64,000 nt of DNA from Myxococcus xanthus. GTDB lineage: Bacteria; Myxococcota; Myxococcia; Myxococcales; Myxococcaceae. Shown here in pieces: positions 36,979 to 45,568 of this stretch. The position numbers were made by a program, and so were the translations under genes. A model generated the notes under the pieces. That model was not told the origin of the DNA. It worked only from the letters and a program-made list of their open reading frames with translations, and did not search any database. The stretch is taken from the NCBI RefSeq assembly GCF_900106535.1, contig NZ_FNOH01000004.1, positions 186,001-250,000 of the forward strand, read 5' to 3'. Position 1 is the first letter of the stretch. Every line of letters starts with the position of its first letter.

Positions 36979-38448
36979 ATGGCTCCACCGAACCCAAAGC
37001 GGCCCCCTCGGCCGCCCCGCCCGCCCGGTACGCAGGCGCCCCAGGATTCAGACGTGGAGCTGCCCTTCGATGACGACGAGGTGGATCCGCTCCAGGCTGA
37101 CGACCCACGTCCCCAGCGGGTCCCCCAGTTTCCCGCCGGCTCCCGCCGCAGCCGGCGCCAGGGCCCTGGAGGGCGCGCCAACAGCGACCGCGAGCTCGCC
37201 TCCCGCTTCGACACCGCGAATGAGTACTCGGACCCCGGGTACGCGCCTGCCTTCCTGTACGTCGAGCGAGGCCCCGGCGCCGGGCAGTTGGTGCCCGTCA
37301 AACAAGGGGCGCTGGTCATCGGGCGGTCCTCCTCGTCCGACCTCCGCCTGCAGCACCCGTCCATCAGCCGCCGGCATGCGCACCTGACCCGCCGCGGCGA
37401 GCGCTTCTTCCTGAAGGACCTCAGCAGCCAGAACGGCACCTTCCTCAACCGCCATCGCATCACCTCGGAGGTCGAGCTGATGCCGGGGGACGAGGTGTCC
37501 CTCGGCAACGCCCTGCTGCGCCTGCGCGGCCCCGGTGGAACCCCTGCCCTGGGTGTGCCCGCCGTCTCCCACGACGAAAAGCCGCCTTCGCGCGGGGCCT
37601 TGAGCACGGTGGGTGTGGCCCTGGGCGCCGCGGCGCTGGGTTCGGGTGTGGCCGCGCTCATCGCGCTGCTTTCCATGCGGATGGCCGGCGGCGCGGAGCA
37701 CACCTCTCCCGTCCCGCCACCGGCGGCCCCCCAGCATGCGGCCGCCGCTTCGCCGACCGTGGTCGCGTCGGGTGCGCCGACGCGGCTCGACATGGAAGTG
37801 CCCGCGGCCGGCAGCGCCGAGAAAACAGGCGACACGGCGGTTGGAGCCGCGACGGCCACCACGGAGAATCCACCTCCCGAAGCGGAGAACGCGCCCCTGA
37901 CGCCCAAGGCCACGGGCATCAGCGCCCTGAACGTGGCTCGGGGCACCACGAAGCAGGTGCGTCCCGTGGCCGTGGCCCCCTCGAACAAGCGGGCGGCTGG
38001 GGCGCGCGATTCGGCGGCGGCGCCATCCGACGCCACCTCCGCGAAGGAGGCCGAGGTCCTGCGCCGCTACGAAGCGGGAGATTTGGCGGCGGCCCGGGAC
38101 CTGGCCCAGGCGGAGAAGCTCACCGCGCTGCACGGGCAGCTCATCCGTTTCGAGACCGCCGAGGCGCAGGCGAAGAAGGCCCTGGCGCAGCGGGACTTCC
38201 CGGAGGCCATTGCCCAACTGACGCTCGCCATTTCCGTGGACGATGCCCTGGCACATGGCTGGAGCAAACACGGACCGCCCCTGCGCAAGCAGTTGTCGCG
38301 ACTCCATGTCCAGGTCGGCACGGAGCATGCCGCCGCGGGCCGGGTGAGCGAGGCGCGCGCCGCCTTCGAACAGGCCCTGAAGCACGACACTGGCAACCGC
38401 GAGGCCCGCGAGCAACTCGGCCGGCTCACCGGCGCTTCAGCCCCCTGA
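36979..38448 (+). CDS. FHA-domain membrane protein with TPR-like tail
   Basis: 489 residues from the second of two in-frame ATGs; GGGAG lies 9 bases ahead of it but only 2 ahead of the one at 36970. A Pro-rich start is followed by an FHA phosphothreonine-binding domain at about 95-185 with IGRSSSSDLRL, SISRRHAHL and DLSSQNGTFLN, all key residues retained. One membrane segment is near 215-235 (ALGSGVAALIALLS). After a low-complexity Ala/Thr/Pro linker comes a helical TPR-like region (about 355-485). It likely reads Ser/Thr kinase phosphorylation at the inner membrane. The 3' end overlaps the convergent gene by 23 bases. Confidence 0.9.
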   Translation: MAPPNPKRPPRPPRPPGTQAPQDSDVELPFDDDEVDPLQADDPRPQRVPQFPAGSRRSRRQGPGGRANSDRELASRFDTANEYSDPGYAPAFLYVERGPGAGQLVPVKQGALVIGRSSSSDLRLQHPSISRRHAHLTRRGERFFLKDLSSQNGTFLNRHRITSEVELMPGDEVSLGNALLRLRGPGGTPALGVPAVSHDEKPPSRGALSTVGVALGAAALGSGVAALIALLSMRMAGGAEHTSPVPPPAAPQHAAAASPTVVASGAPTRLDMEVPAAGSAEKTGDTAVGAATATTENPPPEAENAPLTPKATGISALNVARGTTKQVRPVAVAPSNKRAAGARDSAAAPSDATSAKEAEVLRRYEAGDLAAARDLAQAEKLTALHGQLIRFETAEAQAKKALAQRDFPEAIAQLTLAISVDDALAHGWSKHGPPLRKQLSRLHVQVGTEHAAAGRVSEARAAFEQALKHDTGNREAREQLGRLTGASAP

Positions 38449-39073
38449 CCAGCAGCATCGCGTTGAGCACCACGAAGGTGACCAGCGCCAGGCACACGAG
38501 CAGCAACCCCCTGTCCGTGCCGGGCCGCTCGCCTTCGATGAGCAGCCACAACCGGCCGTCCCGCGGTTGGAGCTCGCCCATGCGCTCCATCAGGGCCAGC
38601 GCATCGCGGTAGCGACGGGCATCCGCTTGCGCCAGCAGCCGTCCTCGCACGGCGAAGGGACGCTGGTCGGGCTGCGGCGGCGGACGGCCATCCGTCCACT
38701 GCTCCCCCGGGAGCGCTGGCCGGCGCACCACGAAGGGCGAGTCCCGCAGCCCCACGAGGACATACAGCGCGCCGTCCGCGCGCTCATAGGCGCCCCGGAC
38801 CGTGGGCACGCCATGCACCTGGGCGTATCGGTTGGAAACGAGCGCCTCGAAGCGGTACGCCCCTTCCGCCCCCAACGTCAGCGGCACGCTTGGGGACAGG
38901 AAATACGACAAGTCCTTCCACTGCATGCCGAGCAGCACCAGGCCCACGGCGATGGCCATGACCGCGGCCATGGGACGTACGCCCACGCGGCGGCGTGACA
39001 ACCGGAACTCGAGCTCCGCGATGCGGCGCGCTCGCGCCTCTTCCGAGGGGGACTGCGGCAGCTGCTCACTCAT
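38426..39073 (-). CDS. Hypothetical two-helix membrane protein
   Basis: 215 residues. A charged cytoplasmic start (about 1-35) precedes a membrane segment at 36-55 (AAVMAIAVGLVLLGMQW). A periplasmic domain of about 120 residues has strands such as YRFEALVSNRY and ALYVLVGLRDSPFVV. A second membrane segment lies at 185-207 (LLVCLALVTFVVLNAMLLV). No known domain. Its 3' end overlaps the FHA gene tail by 23 bases. The gene follows cdnL on the same strand beyond that gene's terminator, so it likely has its own promoter. Confidence 0.8.
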   Translation of the reverse strand: MSEQLPQSPSEEARARRIAELEFRLSRRRVGVRPMAAVMAIAVGLVLLGMQWKDLSYFLSPSVPLTLGAEGAYRFEALVSNRYAQVHGVPTVRGAYERADGALYVLVGLRDSPFVVRRPALPGEQWTDGRPPPQPDQRPFAVRGRLLAQADARRYRDALALMERMGELQPRDGRLWLLIEGERPGTDRGLLLVCLALVTFVVLNAMLLVRGLKRR

Positions 39074-39095
39074 GGGCGGACATGATGTGGCGTGG

Positions 39096-39135
39096 AAAGA
39101 CGAAACCCCGAGCTCCCTGACTGGGGAACCCGGGG
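39096..39135 (-). terminator. Intrinsic terminator of cdnL
   Basis: On the minus strand, 12-bp arms (39135-39124 and 39117-39106) with two G-T wobbles enclose a 6-base loop. They are followed by TTTCGTCTTT, a T-rich tract. This is the clearest rho-independent terminator in the window, and it lies 30 bases after the cdnL stop. Confidence 0.85.
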
Positions 39136-39164
39136 CGACGAGTCTTGGACGGCAGCTGGACGGC

Positions 39165-39659
39165 TCAGGCCAGATTGAAGATCTTCTTCAGGTCCGACTC
39201 GATTTCGTCCTCGGAGCAGTCCTTGGCCAGCGACAGCTCCTTGATGAGCAGCGAGCGCGCGGTATCCAGCATCTTCCGCTCGCCGAAGGAGAGGTCCTTG
39301 TCGCCCTTCAGGAGGTACAGGTCGCGGAGCACTTCGGCGATTTCGAACACCGAGCCCGTCTTGATCTTCTCCATGTACTCCCGGTAACGACGGTTCCACG
39401 TCGTGGAGTCAACGGAGATGTCCTTCTCCTTGAGGATGGAGTAGACCTGCTTGACGTCCTCCTCGCTGATGATCTCCCGGAGACCGACCGACCCGACCTT
39501 GTTGATCGGGATCATGATCCGCATTCCGTTCTCCAGGATGCGCAGCACGTAGAAGGACTGGCGCTGCCCGGCCACCTCGGTGTGTTCGATACCCATCACT
39601 TCACCGACGCCCTGGCCCGGGTAGACCGCCTTGTCACCAGTCTTGAAGCTGGTCTGCAC
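39165..39659 (-). CDS. cdnL: CdnL, CarD/CdnL-family RNA polymerase-binding regulator
   Basis: 164 residues. CdnL binds the RNA polymerase beta subunit and stabilises open complexes at rRNA and other promoters; it is essential in M. xanthus. The N-terminal CarD_CdnL_TRCF (Tudor-like) domain starts FKTGDKAVYPGQGVGEV and spans about 1-68. A helical DNA-contacting C-terminal domain follows with TWNRRYREYMEKIKTG and LSFGERKMLDTARSLL. No AT-hook domain is fused, unlike CarD. The start codon is GTG with AAGGAGG 6 bases upstream. A leader with a hairpin precedes it, and an intrinsic terminator follows. The sequence agrees with what I recall of M. xanthus CdnL. Confidence 0.97.
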   Translation of the reverse strand: MQTSFKTGDKAVYPGQGVGEVMGIEHTEVAGQRQSFYVLRILENGMRIMIPINKVGSVGLREIISEEDVKQVYSILKEKDISVDSTTWNRRYREYMEKIKTGSVFEIAEVLRDLYLLKGDKDLSFGERKMLDTARSLLIKELSLAKDCSEDEIESDLKKIFNLA

Positions 39660-39664
39660 TCACT

Positions 39665-39702
39665 GCCTCCTTGAAAGACTCGTTCCCGGCCTTTCAGCCG
39701 GG
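39665..39702 (-). promoter_or_regulatory. Structured leader of cdnL
   Basis: On the minus strand a 6-bp GC-rich hairpin (cccggc / gccggg) carries the loop tgaaag. That loop is complementary to ctttca, which directly precedes the Shine-Dalgarno AAGGAGG. The two pairings could compete or form a pseudoknot near the ribosome site. This is a structural inference only, and no protein binding site is implied. Confidence 0.4.
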
Positions 39703-39842
39703 CACTACTACCACAAACCACATCCACGGGCAACGATAACGCCTTGACCACCCAGGACGCTCCCGACTACGTTGTCGGTTTCTACACGCGGTGTCGGCAG
39801 ATGTGTGCACCAGCGTGACGGGCGGCGGGTGGGGGTCGGAAG

Positions 39843-42311
39843 GTGGAACGTCATGCTTGGCGCGACCTGGGCGCGCGTCCTCTCTTCTTTCCCGCCCTGA
39901 GCCTGTCACTCGGAGCCCTCTGCGCCCCGGTAACAAGCGCGTACGCCGAGCCATTTCTCGTTTGTGGGCTTTTACTGGGAGCGCTCGGGCTGACGCTTGC
40001 CCGGCTGCCTAGTGCGCATCTCGCCGTGCTGGCGTCGCTCTGGGCGGCGGGCGCGGGGCTGGCGCGCTGGGAATCCCAGGTGGATGTGCCGGCGGAGTTG
40101 ACCCAAGGCAACACCATCGTCATCGAGGGGGAAACGGAGCGGGTGGACCGCTTCGACGGGACGACGCGTGTCCGATTGGCCGTCGCGCGGGCGGGCGTCT
40201 CTCCCGGGCCGCTCGCGCCCGTACGGTTCCGGATGAACCTGTCGCTGCGCGGCGATCCACCGCCGCTCCTGCCCGGGCAACGTGTCCGGGCAGAGACGAA
40301 GCTGCAGCCAGACGCGCCCCCATCAAACCCAGGCGAGAAGGATTTCGGAGCAGCGCGACGGCGACAGGGCGTGGCCTTCACCGGTGGCATGGACGCGCGG
40401 CGCCTGATGGTGCTCTCCCCTGCCCCGGCGTGGCGGGTGTCATTGGAGGACACGCGCACGCGGCTGGCGGCGGCGGTCCATGCGGTGTCGCCTTCGACGG
40501 ATGCGGCGGCGCTCTTCCTCACCCTGGCGGCGGGGCAACGCGCGGCGCTGGATGACTCGTGGGAAGAGGCCTTCTCTCGCGCAGGACTGGCCCACGTGTT
40601 GAGTGTCAGCGGGCTGCACGTGGCGGCGTTGGCGCTGATGACGCTCGCGGTGCTGCGGCGGCTGGTGGTGCGCACCGGCGAGCGGTGGCGGATGCTGGAT
40701 GCTCGGCAGGTGGCGGCCCCCGCGGCGGTGCCCTTCGTCTGGGCCTACGTCGTGTTCACTGACAACCAGCCGCCCGCGGTGCGCTCCGCGGTGATGGCCA
40801 CGGTGGTGCTGCTGGGGCTCGCGCTGTGGCGGCGCGCGGACGGGCTCAACGGACTGGCCGCCGCGGCCGTGGTGCTGGTGGCCTGGGCGCCCTCCAGCGT
40901 GGCCGACCTGTCGCTGCGGCTGTCGTTCCTCGCCGTACTGGGACTGGTGCTGCTGTCACCGCCGCTGCGGCAGGCGCTGCCCCTGGCCGAGCCCGACCCG
41001 TCCGAACCCCACCGCGTCCGGCGCTGGTGGGGACAGGCGCAGGAGACGGTGGCTCAGACGCTGTGCGCGAGCGCGGCCGCGACGCTGTCGGGACTCCCCA
41101 TCGTCGCGGCGACCTTCGGACGGGTGAGTATCGCGGGGCTCATCTCGAACGTGGTCGCCCTGCCCTTGTGCGGGCTGCTCACGGGCCTGGCCGCGGGTGG
41201 CGCCGCGCTCTTCGTCGTCGCCCCCGTGCTGGCGACACCGGTGCTGTGGGCCGGCGCTTGGGCGTCCGAGCTGCTGCTGGTCATCACCCGGCTCTTCGCG
41301 GCGGCGCCGCTGGCCTCGGTCGAGGTGCCGTCACTGGGCTTCCTGTCGGCGCTCTACGCGGCGGGACTGCTGACGTGGGCGCTCGGCACGGGGCGCTGGC
41401 GGCTGGGTGGTTTGTTGGCTCCCGCGGCCGTCGTCGCCGCCATCCTGGCACCGGTGCTCACGCCGCAGCCCGGGCTCCGCGTCACCTTTCTCTACGTGGG
41501 TCAGGGCGACGGCGTGGTCGTCAGCTCCGGTGGTGAGCACATGCTCGTGGATGGCGGCGGCGTTCCAGGCGGCATGGACACCGCGGAACGCTTCATCCTC
41601 CCGTACCTGAAGCACGCGGGCATCTCCCAGTTGGACCTCGCCGTGCTGTCACATCCGCATCCGGACCATGCGCTCGGGCTGGCATCCGCGTTGAAACAGA
41701 TTCCCACCCAGCGACTGTGGATGCCCGCGGGCGACGGAGACGGCCCGCTCTCGCGGCAGGTGGTGGCTGCGGCGGGGACGGCGCTCGTGGAGGAAGTCGA
41801 GGTGGGCCATCCACCCCTGCGCCTGGGCGAGGCGACCATCGAAGTGCTCGGGCCACCAGCGTTGGAGACACGCGACCTGCTGGAAGGCGCGAACGACCGA
41901 AGCGTGGTGCTCCTTGTGCGCCACGGCGACGTCACCGTGCTGCTCACGGGCGACGTGGAGGCGGATGGCGAGGAGTCCCTGGCGGAACTGTTGGGTCCGG
42001 TGACGGTGATGAAGGCCCCTCACCACGGCTCACGGACGTCCTCCACGGAAGCCCTGCTGGCACGCACACGCCCACGGCACGTCGTCTTCTGCGTGGGCCG
42101 GCGCAACCGGTACGGGTTCCCCCACGACGACGTGGAGGCGCGATACCGGGCGCTGGGAAGCGAGTGCTGGAGAACTGACCAGCATGGCGCCATCACCGTG
42201 GAAAGCGACGGCCAGGACGTCCGCCTGCTCACCTTCCTGCCCCACGAGCCCTCTCCCCGGGCCACACCGGTTGCGCGGGCTGGGGACCCATCACCAGATT
42301 GGGGCCGATGA
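39843..42311 (+). CDS. comEC: ComEC/Rec2-family DNA uptake channel and nuclease-like protein
   Basis: 822 residues. ComEC forms the inner-membrane channel for single-stranded DNA in natural transformation. An N-terminal DUF4131-type membrane region is followed by an OB-like extracytoplasmic domain, then the Competence domain with many membrane segments (about 215-500) containing LSVSGLHVAALALM. The C-terminal metallo-beta-lactamase domain (about 535-790) keeps FLYVGQGDGVVV, the metal motif HPHPDH near 603-608 and LLTGDVEADGE. The start is GTG at 39843, after a weak GGTCGGAAG. The stop overlaps the next gene by four bases (ATGA). Confidence 0.94.
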   Translation: MERHAWRDLGARPLFFPALSLSLGALCAPVTSAYAEPFLVCGLLLGALGLTLARLPSAHLAVLASLWAAGAGLARWESQVDVPAELTQGNTIVIEGETERVDRFDGTTRVRLAVARAGVSPGPLAPVRFRMNLSLRGDPPPLLPGQRVRAETKLQPDAPPSNPGEKDFGAARRRQGVAFTGGMDARRLMVLSPAPAWRVSLEDTRTRLAAAVHAVSPSTDAAALFLTLAAGQRAALDDSWEEAFSRAGLAHVLSVSGLHVAALALMTLAVLRRLVVRTGERWRMLDARQVAAPAAVPFVWAYVVFTDNQPPAVRSAVMATVVLLGLALWRRADGLNGLAAAAVVLVAWAPSSVADLSLRLSFLAVLGLVLLSPPLRQALPLAEPDPSEPHRVRRWWGQAQETVAQTLCASAAATLSGLPIVAATFGRVSIAGLISNVVALPLCGLLTGLAAGGAALFVVAPVLATPVLWAGAWASELLLVITRLFAAAPLASVEVPSLGFLSALYAAGLLTWALGTGRWRLGGLLAPAAVVAAILAPVLTPQPGLRVTFLYVGQGDGVVVSSGGEHMLVDGGGVPGGMDTAERFILPYLKHAGISQLDLAVLSHPHPDHALGLASALKQIPTQRLWMPAGDGDGPLSRQVVAAAGTALVEEVEVGHPPLRLGEATIEVLGPPALETRDLLEGANDRSVVLLVRHGDVTVLLTGDVEADGEESLAELLGPVTVMKAPHHGSRTSSTEALLARTRPRHVVFCVGRRNRYGFPHDDVEARYRALGSECWRTDQHGAITVESDGQDVRLLTFLPHEPSPRATPVARAGDPSPDWGR

Positions 42312-42562
42312 TTCCAGAGGATATCGACCTCCAGCAGCTCACCGCCGACCTGAAGAACGCGCTCGGCCCGGGAGAACCCATCGGGTACCTCCGTGGCAAG
42401 TCCGTGATGCGCAACCTGCTCGTGGACATGCGCGGCTTCTCGCAGTTGGAGGCGGAGGAGCTCATCGACACGATGGAGACTCGCGGCTTCCTCCGCTTCC
42501 TGGGGGACCCCACCGAGCGGTCCGTCGCGGAAGCGCACTGGGACATCAGCCCCCACGCGTGA
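42308..42562 (+). CDS. Small hypothetical protein coupled to comEC
   Basis: 84 residues. ATG overlaps the comEC stop in ATGA, so translation is very probably coupled. It is acidic, all-helical in pattern, with LQQLTADLKNAL at the start and SQLEAEELIDTMETRGFLRFL in the middle. No signal, membrane segment, cysteine or known motif. Codon use matches the neighbours. The coupling suggests a stoichiometric or regulatory link to ComEC, but no function can be given. Confidence 0.8.
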   Translation: MIPEDIDLQQLTADLKNALGPGEPIGYLRGKSVMRNLLVDMRGFSQLEAEELIDTMETRGFLRFLGDPTERSVAEAHWDISPHA

Positions 42563-42575
42563 GCACGGGCGCCCC

Positions 42576-43778
42576 CTATTCGAACACGAGCCAACCGAAG
42601 CGCGGCAGCGCATGGAAATCGCCGACGAAGAGGGGCGAGAAGGACTGCCCCTCCACCGTGCGGCGGTCATGGTGCTCCAACCGGTAGAGGTTGAAGCGCC
42701 AGCGGTCACCCGGCTGGGGCGGAATGTGCGGGACTTCGGCCAGCCGGTCGAAGGGAATCTGCATCTCCACCGACCAGCCCTCGTCACGGTCCGAGTCATC
42801 ATCCAACGTGCCCCGCACCTTCACGGCGGACGTCATCCCTGAATCCCAGGAGCGGTCCATGCCCTGCCGACGGGCGGGGAAGTACGCGTCGAAGATGACG
42901 TTGTGCGGAGACACCTGGAGTTCGTTGTATGTGCGGCCATCCGCGTTCGCGTCGAGGAAGATTTCCACCACCTCCTCCTCGTAGATGGGGTCATCGCGCT
43001 TGCGCAGCGTGCCCCACACGTCCGGGTCATCCAGGTCGAAGGCCACGTAGAGGAACTTGCCGTCATGGACGAGCCGCGCCTCGGTGCGCTGGCGCGCGGC
43101 GCTCCCGTCGAAGCTCCGGCGCAGCACCACCGGTTTGGACTGCTTCCACGCCGCGTCATCGAGCACGCCGTCGATGGTGGGCGGCTGGCTCACGCGTGGG
43201 ACGGAGTACTCGGGCAGCTCCTGCGCGGCCCCGCCCAACTGAGGCCCCAACATCCGCTGCGAGCCGTCATGCGCATTGGCGTCGTCCACGGGCAGCCGGG
43301 AGCCTCCCCGCCAGAAGCCGAGCATCACGCGCGCGGGCGTGCCCGGCATGGGCACCGAGTGGACGTCCTCGATGACCTTGCCCACCGGCCATGACGCCAG
43401 CGGCGCGGCGCCCCCCTGTACCTCATGGTCCGCGTTCGTGAGCATGCCGCCACTGGCCGGGTCCACGACGTGGACGAAGAAGGCGAAGCCCTGCGGCGGC
43501 GGACGAACCGCTCGGAAGTAATGGGCCAACCTCACCTGCGTTCCGGGCGCGGCCTTCTCCGGTGACACCTTGGAGCCCAGGTACACCACCGCGCCACCGG
43601 CGAACGTCGCGCCGCTGCGGAACGTGAGGTCCGCGGGCGCCGCGTCCAGGGTGCGGAGCTGCGTGGGCGCGGGAATGCGGGGCGTCTGCTGACGCGGCCC
43701 GGCATGCTCATCACGACAGGCGGTGGCAAGACAGGTGACGGCCAGCAGCGGAGCGAGGACGGAGGACGGGAGACGCAT
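42576..43778 (-). CDS. Lipoprotein with C-terminal CBM9-like domain
   Basis: 400 residues. The signal MRLPSSVLAPLLAVTCLATAC is a lipobox (LATAC), with the lipidated Cys at 21 and Arg at +2. A beta-sandwich of unknown type fills about 55-185. The C-terminal domain at about 195-400 matches the carbohydrate-binding CBM9/DOMON-like pattern, with PTIDGVLDDAAWKQS, FLYVAFDLDDPDV, YEEEVVEIFLDANADGR and WSVEMQIPFDRL. It probably binds a sugar polymer or acts as a surface-associated accessory protein. The gene is convergent with the comEC pair and has a divergent neighbour encoding a small barrel. Confidence 0.85.
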   Translation of the reverse strand: MRLPSSVLAPLLAVTCLATACRDEHAGPRQQTPRIPAPTQLRTLDAAPADLTFRSGATFAGGAVVYLGSKVSPEKAAPGTQVRLAHYFRAVRPPPQGFAFFVHVVDPASGGMLTNADHEVQGGAAPLASWPVGKVIEDVHSVPMPGTPARVMLGFWRGGSRLPVDDANAHDGSQRMLGPQLGGAAQELPEYSVPRVSQPPTIDGVLDDAAWKQSKPVVLRRSFDGSAARQRTEARLVHDGKFLYVAFDLDDPDVWGTLRKRDDPIYEEEVVEIFLDANADGRTYNELQVSPHNVIFDAYFPARRQGMDRSWDSGMTSAVKVRGTLDDDSDRDEGWSVEMQIPFDRLAEVPHIPPQPGDRWRFNLYRLEHHDRRTVEGQSFSPLFVGDFHALPRFGWLVFE

Positions 43779-43945
43779 CGGGGCCGCGCATCCTAGCGGG
43801 CTTCGCGTCCAATGGGTTCACCACGAGGTGGGCGAGCAGGCAACCATCGAGCTCCTCTCGCCTTGAAGTCCCGGCAATTGTCATGCCGAGCGGTGGCTCC
43901 CATCTTCTCGCCTCAACCAGCGGTTCAGGCCCAAGGGAGGCGCGA

Positions 43946-44569
43946 ATGAAAACTCTACTCAAGGTGGGTGCGGTGGTGGGTGTCCTGGGAGCAGGGAGCG
44001 CCATGGCACAGGAGCGGCTGGAGTCCTCCGCGGACATGCGCGGACTGACGTTCCTGGTGGGCGGCGGTGTCGAGGGCTACACGAGCGCACTGGGCTCCGA
44101 CATCAACCCGGGCCTTGGCTACGGCGTGACGGTGGCCATCAAGCCCACGAAGGTGCTGGGCATCGAGCTGGGCTACTCGGGTGCCCTCAACGAGTTCGAC
44201 CAGCGCGTGGTGACGGGCGCCCGAAGCGGCCCGGACCTGGTACGAAACGGCGCGCACGTGGTGGCCACGCTGGGCCTGGGTGCCGCGCCCGTGCAGCCCT
44301 ACGTCCTGGGCGGCGTGGGCATCAGCCGGTACAACGTGCGGGCACCCACGGTCGCCTTCGCGGATGACACGGCGGGCAACATCCCGTTGGGCGGCGGCCT
44401 GCGCGTCCACATGGGCAACTTCACCGCCGATGCCCGGCTCCAGTACAGCTTCCTCCTGGACCAGCAGTTCGCGGCGAACGCCCCGCCCGGCGACGTCACG
44501 ATTGGCGACCGGAACTTCAGCAGCGGCGGCAGCTACGCGGGCACCGTCAACATCGGCGCGACCTGGTAG
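43946..44569 (+). CDS. Small outer-membrane beta-barrel protein
   Basis: 207 residues from ATG at 43946 with AAGGGAGG 6 bases upstream. The signal peptide MKTLLKVGAVVGVLGAGSAMA is followed by QERLES. The mature chain shows eight or so alternating amphipathic strands (GYGVTVAIKPTKVLGIELGYSG, VVATLGLGAAPVQPYVLGGVG, FTADARLQYSFLL), ending in the terminal strand GTVNIGATW with aromatic Trp. That is the OmpA-barrel/OmpW size class. No periplasmic domain. Function unknown. Confidence 0.85.
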   Translation: MKTLLKVGAVVGVLGAGSAMAQERLESSADMRGLTFLVGGGVEGYTSALGSDINPGLGYGVTVAIKPTKVLGIELGYSGALNEFDQRVVTGARSGPDLVRNGAHVVATLGLGAAPVQPYVLGGVGISRYNVRAPTVAFADDTAGNIPLGGGLRVHMGNFTADARLQYSFLLDQQFAANAPPGDVTIGDRNFSSGGSYAGTVNIGATW

Positions 44570-44731
44570 CGACGCGGCCACCTGTGCCTGAGCATGAAGC
44601 GAGCCCGGACACCTGGCCTCCACCGAGCGCGCCCCCGTCGCAGAACACCGGCTTCTGCGAGGGGTGAGCGCGACGCACGCCCACCGTCAGACGGAGTAGC
44701 GTCGGGAGACGCCCCTGCATTAGGACGAGGC

Positions 44732-45502
44732 ATGCGCCCTTTCCTCACGGCGGAGTGGCGGTATCTCGTCATGCTCAACTACGAGGTGGACCCGGAGGTA
44801 CTGCGCCCCCTCGTCCCTCGTGACACGGAGCTGGACACCTGGCAGGGCCGGACCTTCGCCAGCATGGTGGGCTTCCGATTCCTCGACACGCGCGTGCGGG
44901 GACTGCCCGTGCCGTTCCACCGCAACTTCGATGAGGTGAACCTGCGCTTCTACGTGCGCCACCTCGGCCCTGAAGGCTGGCGGCGAGGCGTGGTGTTCGT
45001 GAAGGAAATCGTCCCGCGACAAGCCATCGCCACCGTGGCGCGCGTGCTCTACAACGAGCCGTATGTCGCGCTGCCCATGCGGCACGTCGTGGAGATGGAA
45101 GGCGCGCACACCGGCGCCCCTGGCCGCGTCGAATATGCGTGGAAGGCGGGGGGAAAGTGGCAGCACCTGGCGGCGACGACGCTCGGTCCGCCGCAGGCCA
45201 GCGAGCCTGGCTCGGCGGCGGAGTTCATCACCGAGCACTACTGGGGCTACACCGCGCAACGGGACGGCGGCTGCGCGGAGTACCGCGTGGAGCATCCCCG
45301 CTGGTCCGTGTGGCAGGTGGACACCACCGCGCTCGAGATTGACGTGGAAGGCATGTACGGCGCGAGGTTCGTCCCCTTCCTGCGCGGCAAGCCCAGCTCC
45401 GCCTTCGTCGCGGACGGCTCGGCCGTGGCCGTGTATCCCGGCACGCGAACGGGCTCCGGTGCCAGCCAGTCGCCAGCCTCCGAGAAGCCGCGCGCCGCCT
45501 GA
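44732..45502 (+). CDS. YqjF-like DUF2071 protein
   Basis: 256 residues from ATG at 44732 with AGGACGAGG 2 bases upstream. It matches DUF2071/YqjF: MRPFLTAEWRYLVMLNYEV at the start, LRPLVPRDTELDTW, ASMVGFRFLDTRVRG, HRNFDEVNLRFYVR, and the end FLRGKPSSAFVADGSAVAVY. The family has no established activity. The upstream open frame (from 44594) is Arg/Pro-rich and lacks a ribosome site, so it was not used. The C-terminal 25 residues are Ser/Gly-rich. A 66-base gap leads to the FHA gene. Confidence 0.88.
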   Translation: MRPFLTAEWRYLVMLNYEVDPEVLRPLVPRDTELDTWQGRTFASMVGFRFLDTRVRGLPVPFHRNFDEVNLRFYVRHLGPEGWRRGVVFVKEIVPRQAIATVARVLYNEPYVALPMRHVVEMEGAHTGAPGRVEYAWKAGGKWQHLAATTLGPPQASEPGSAAEFITEHYWGYTAQRDGGCAEYRVEHPRWSVWQVDTTALEIDVEGMYGARFVPFLRGKPSSAFVADGSAVAVYPGTRTGSGASQSPASEKPRAA

Positions 45503-45568
45503 GCAAGCTCCGCGTTGCCTCCGCGGGTGTCTCGCGCTTCGGACGGCCCCATCGCCACCGGGACGCAC

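Noticed and set aside
39744-39773. TTGACC with TACGTT at 18 bases as a comEC promoter.
   Set aside because: The -10 match is only three of six; not strong enough to report as a feature.
44639-44659. A 7-bp hairpin after the small barrel gene.
   Set aside because: No T-tract, and it lies in the leader of the DUF2071 gene; too short to call a terminator.
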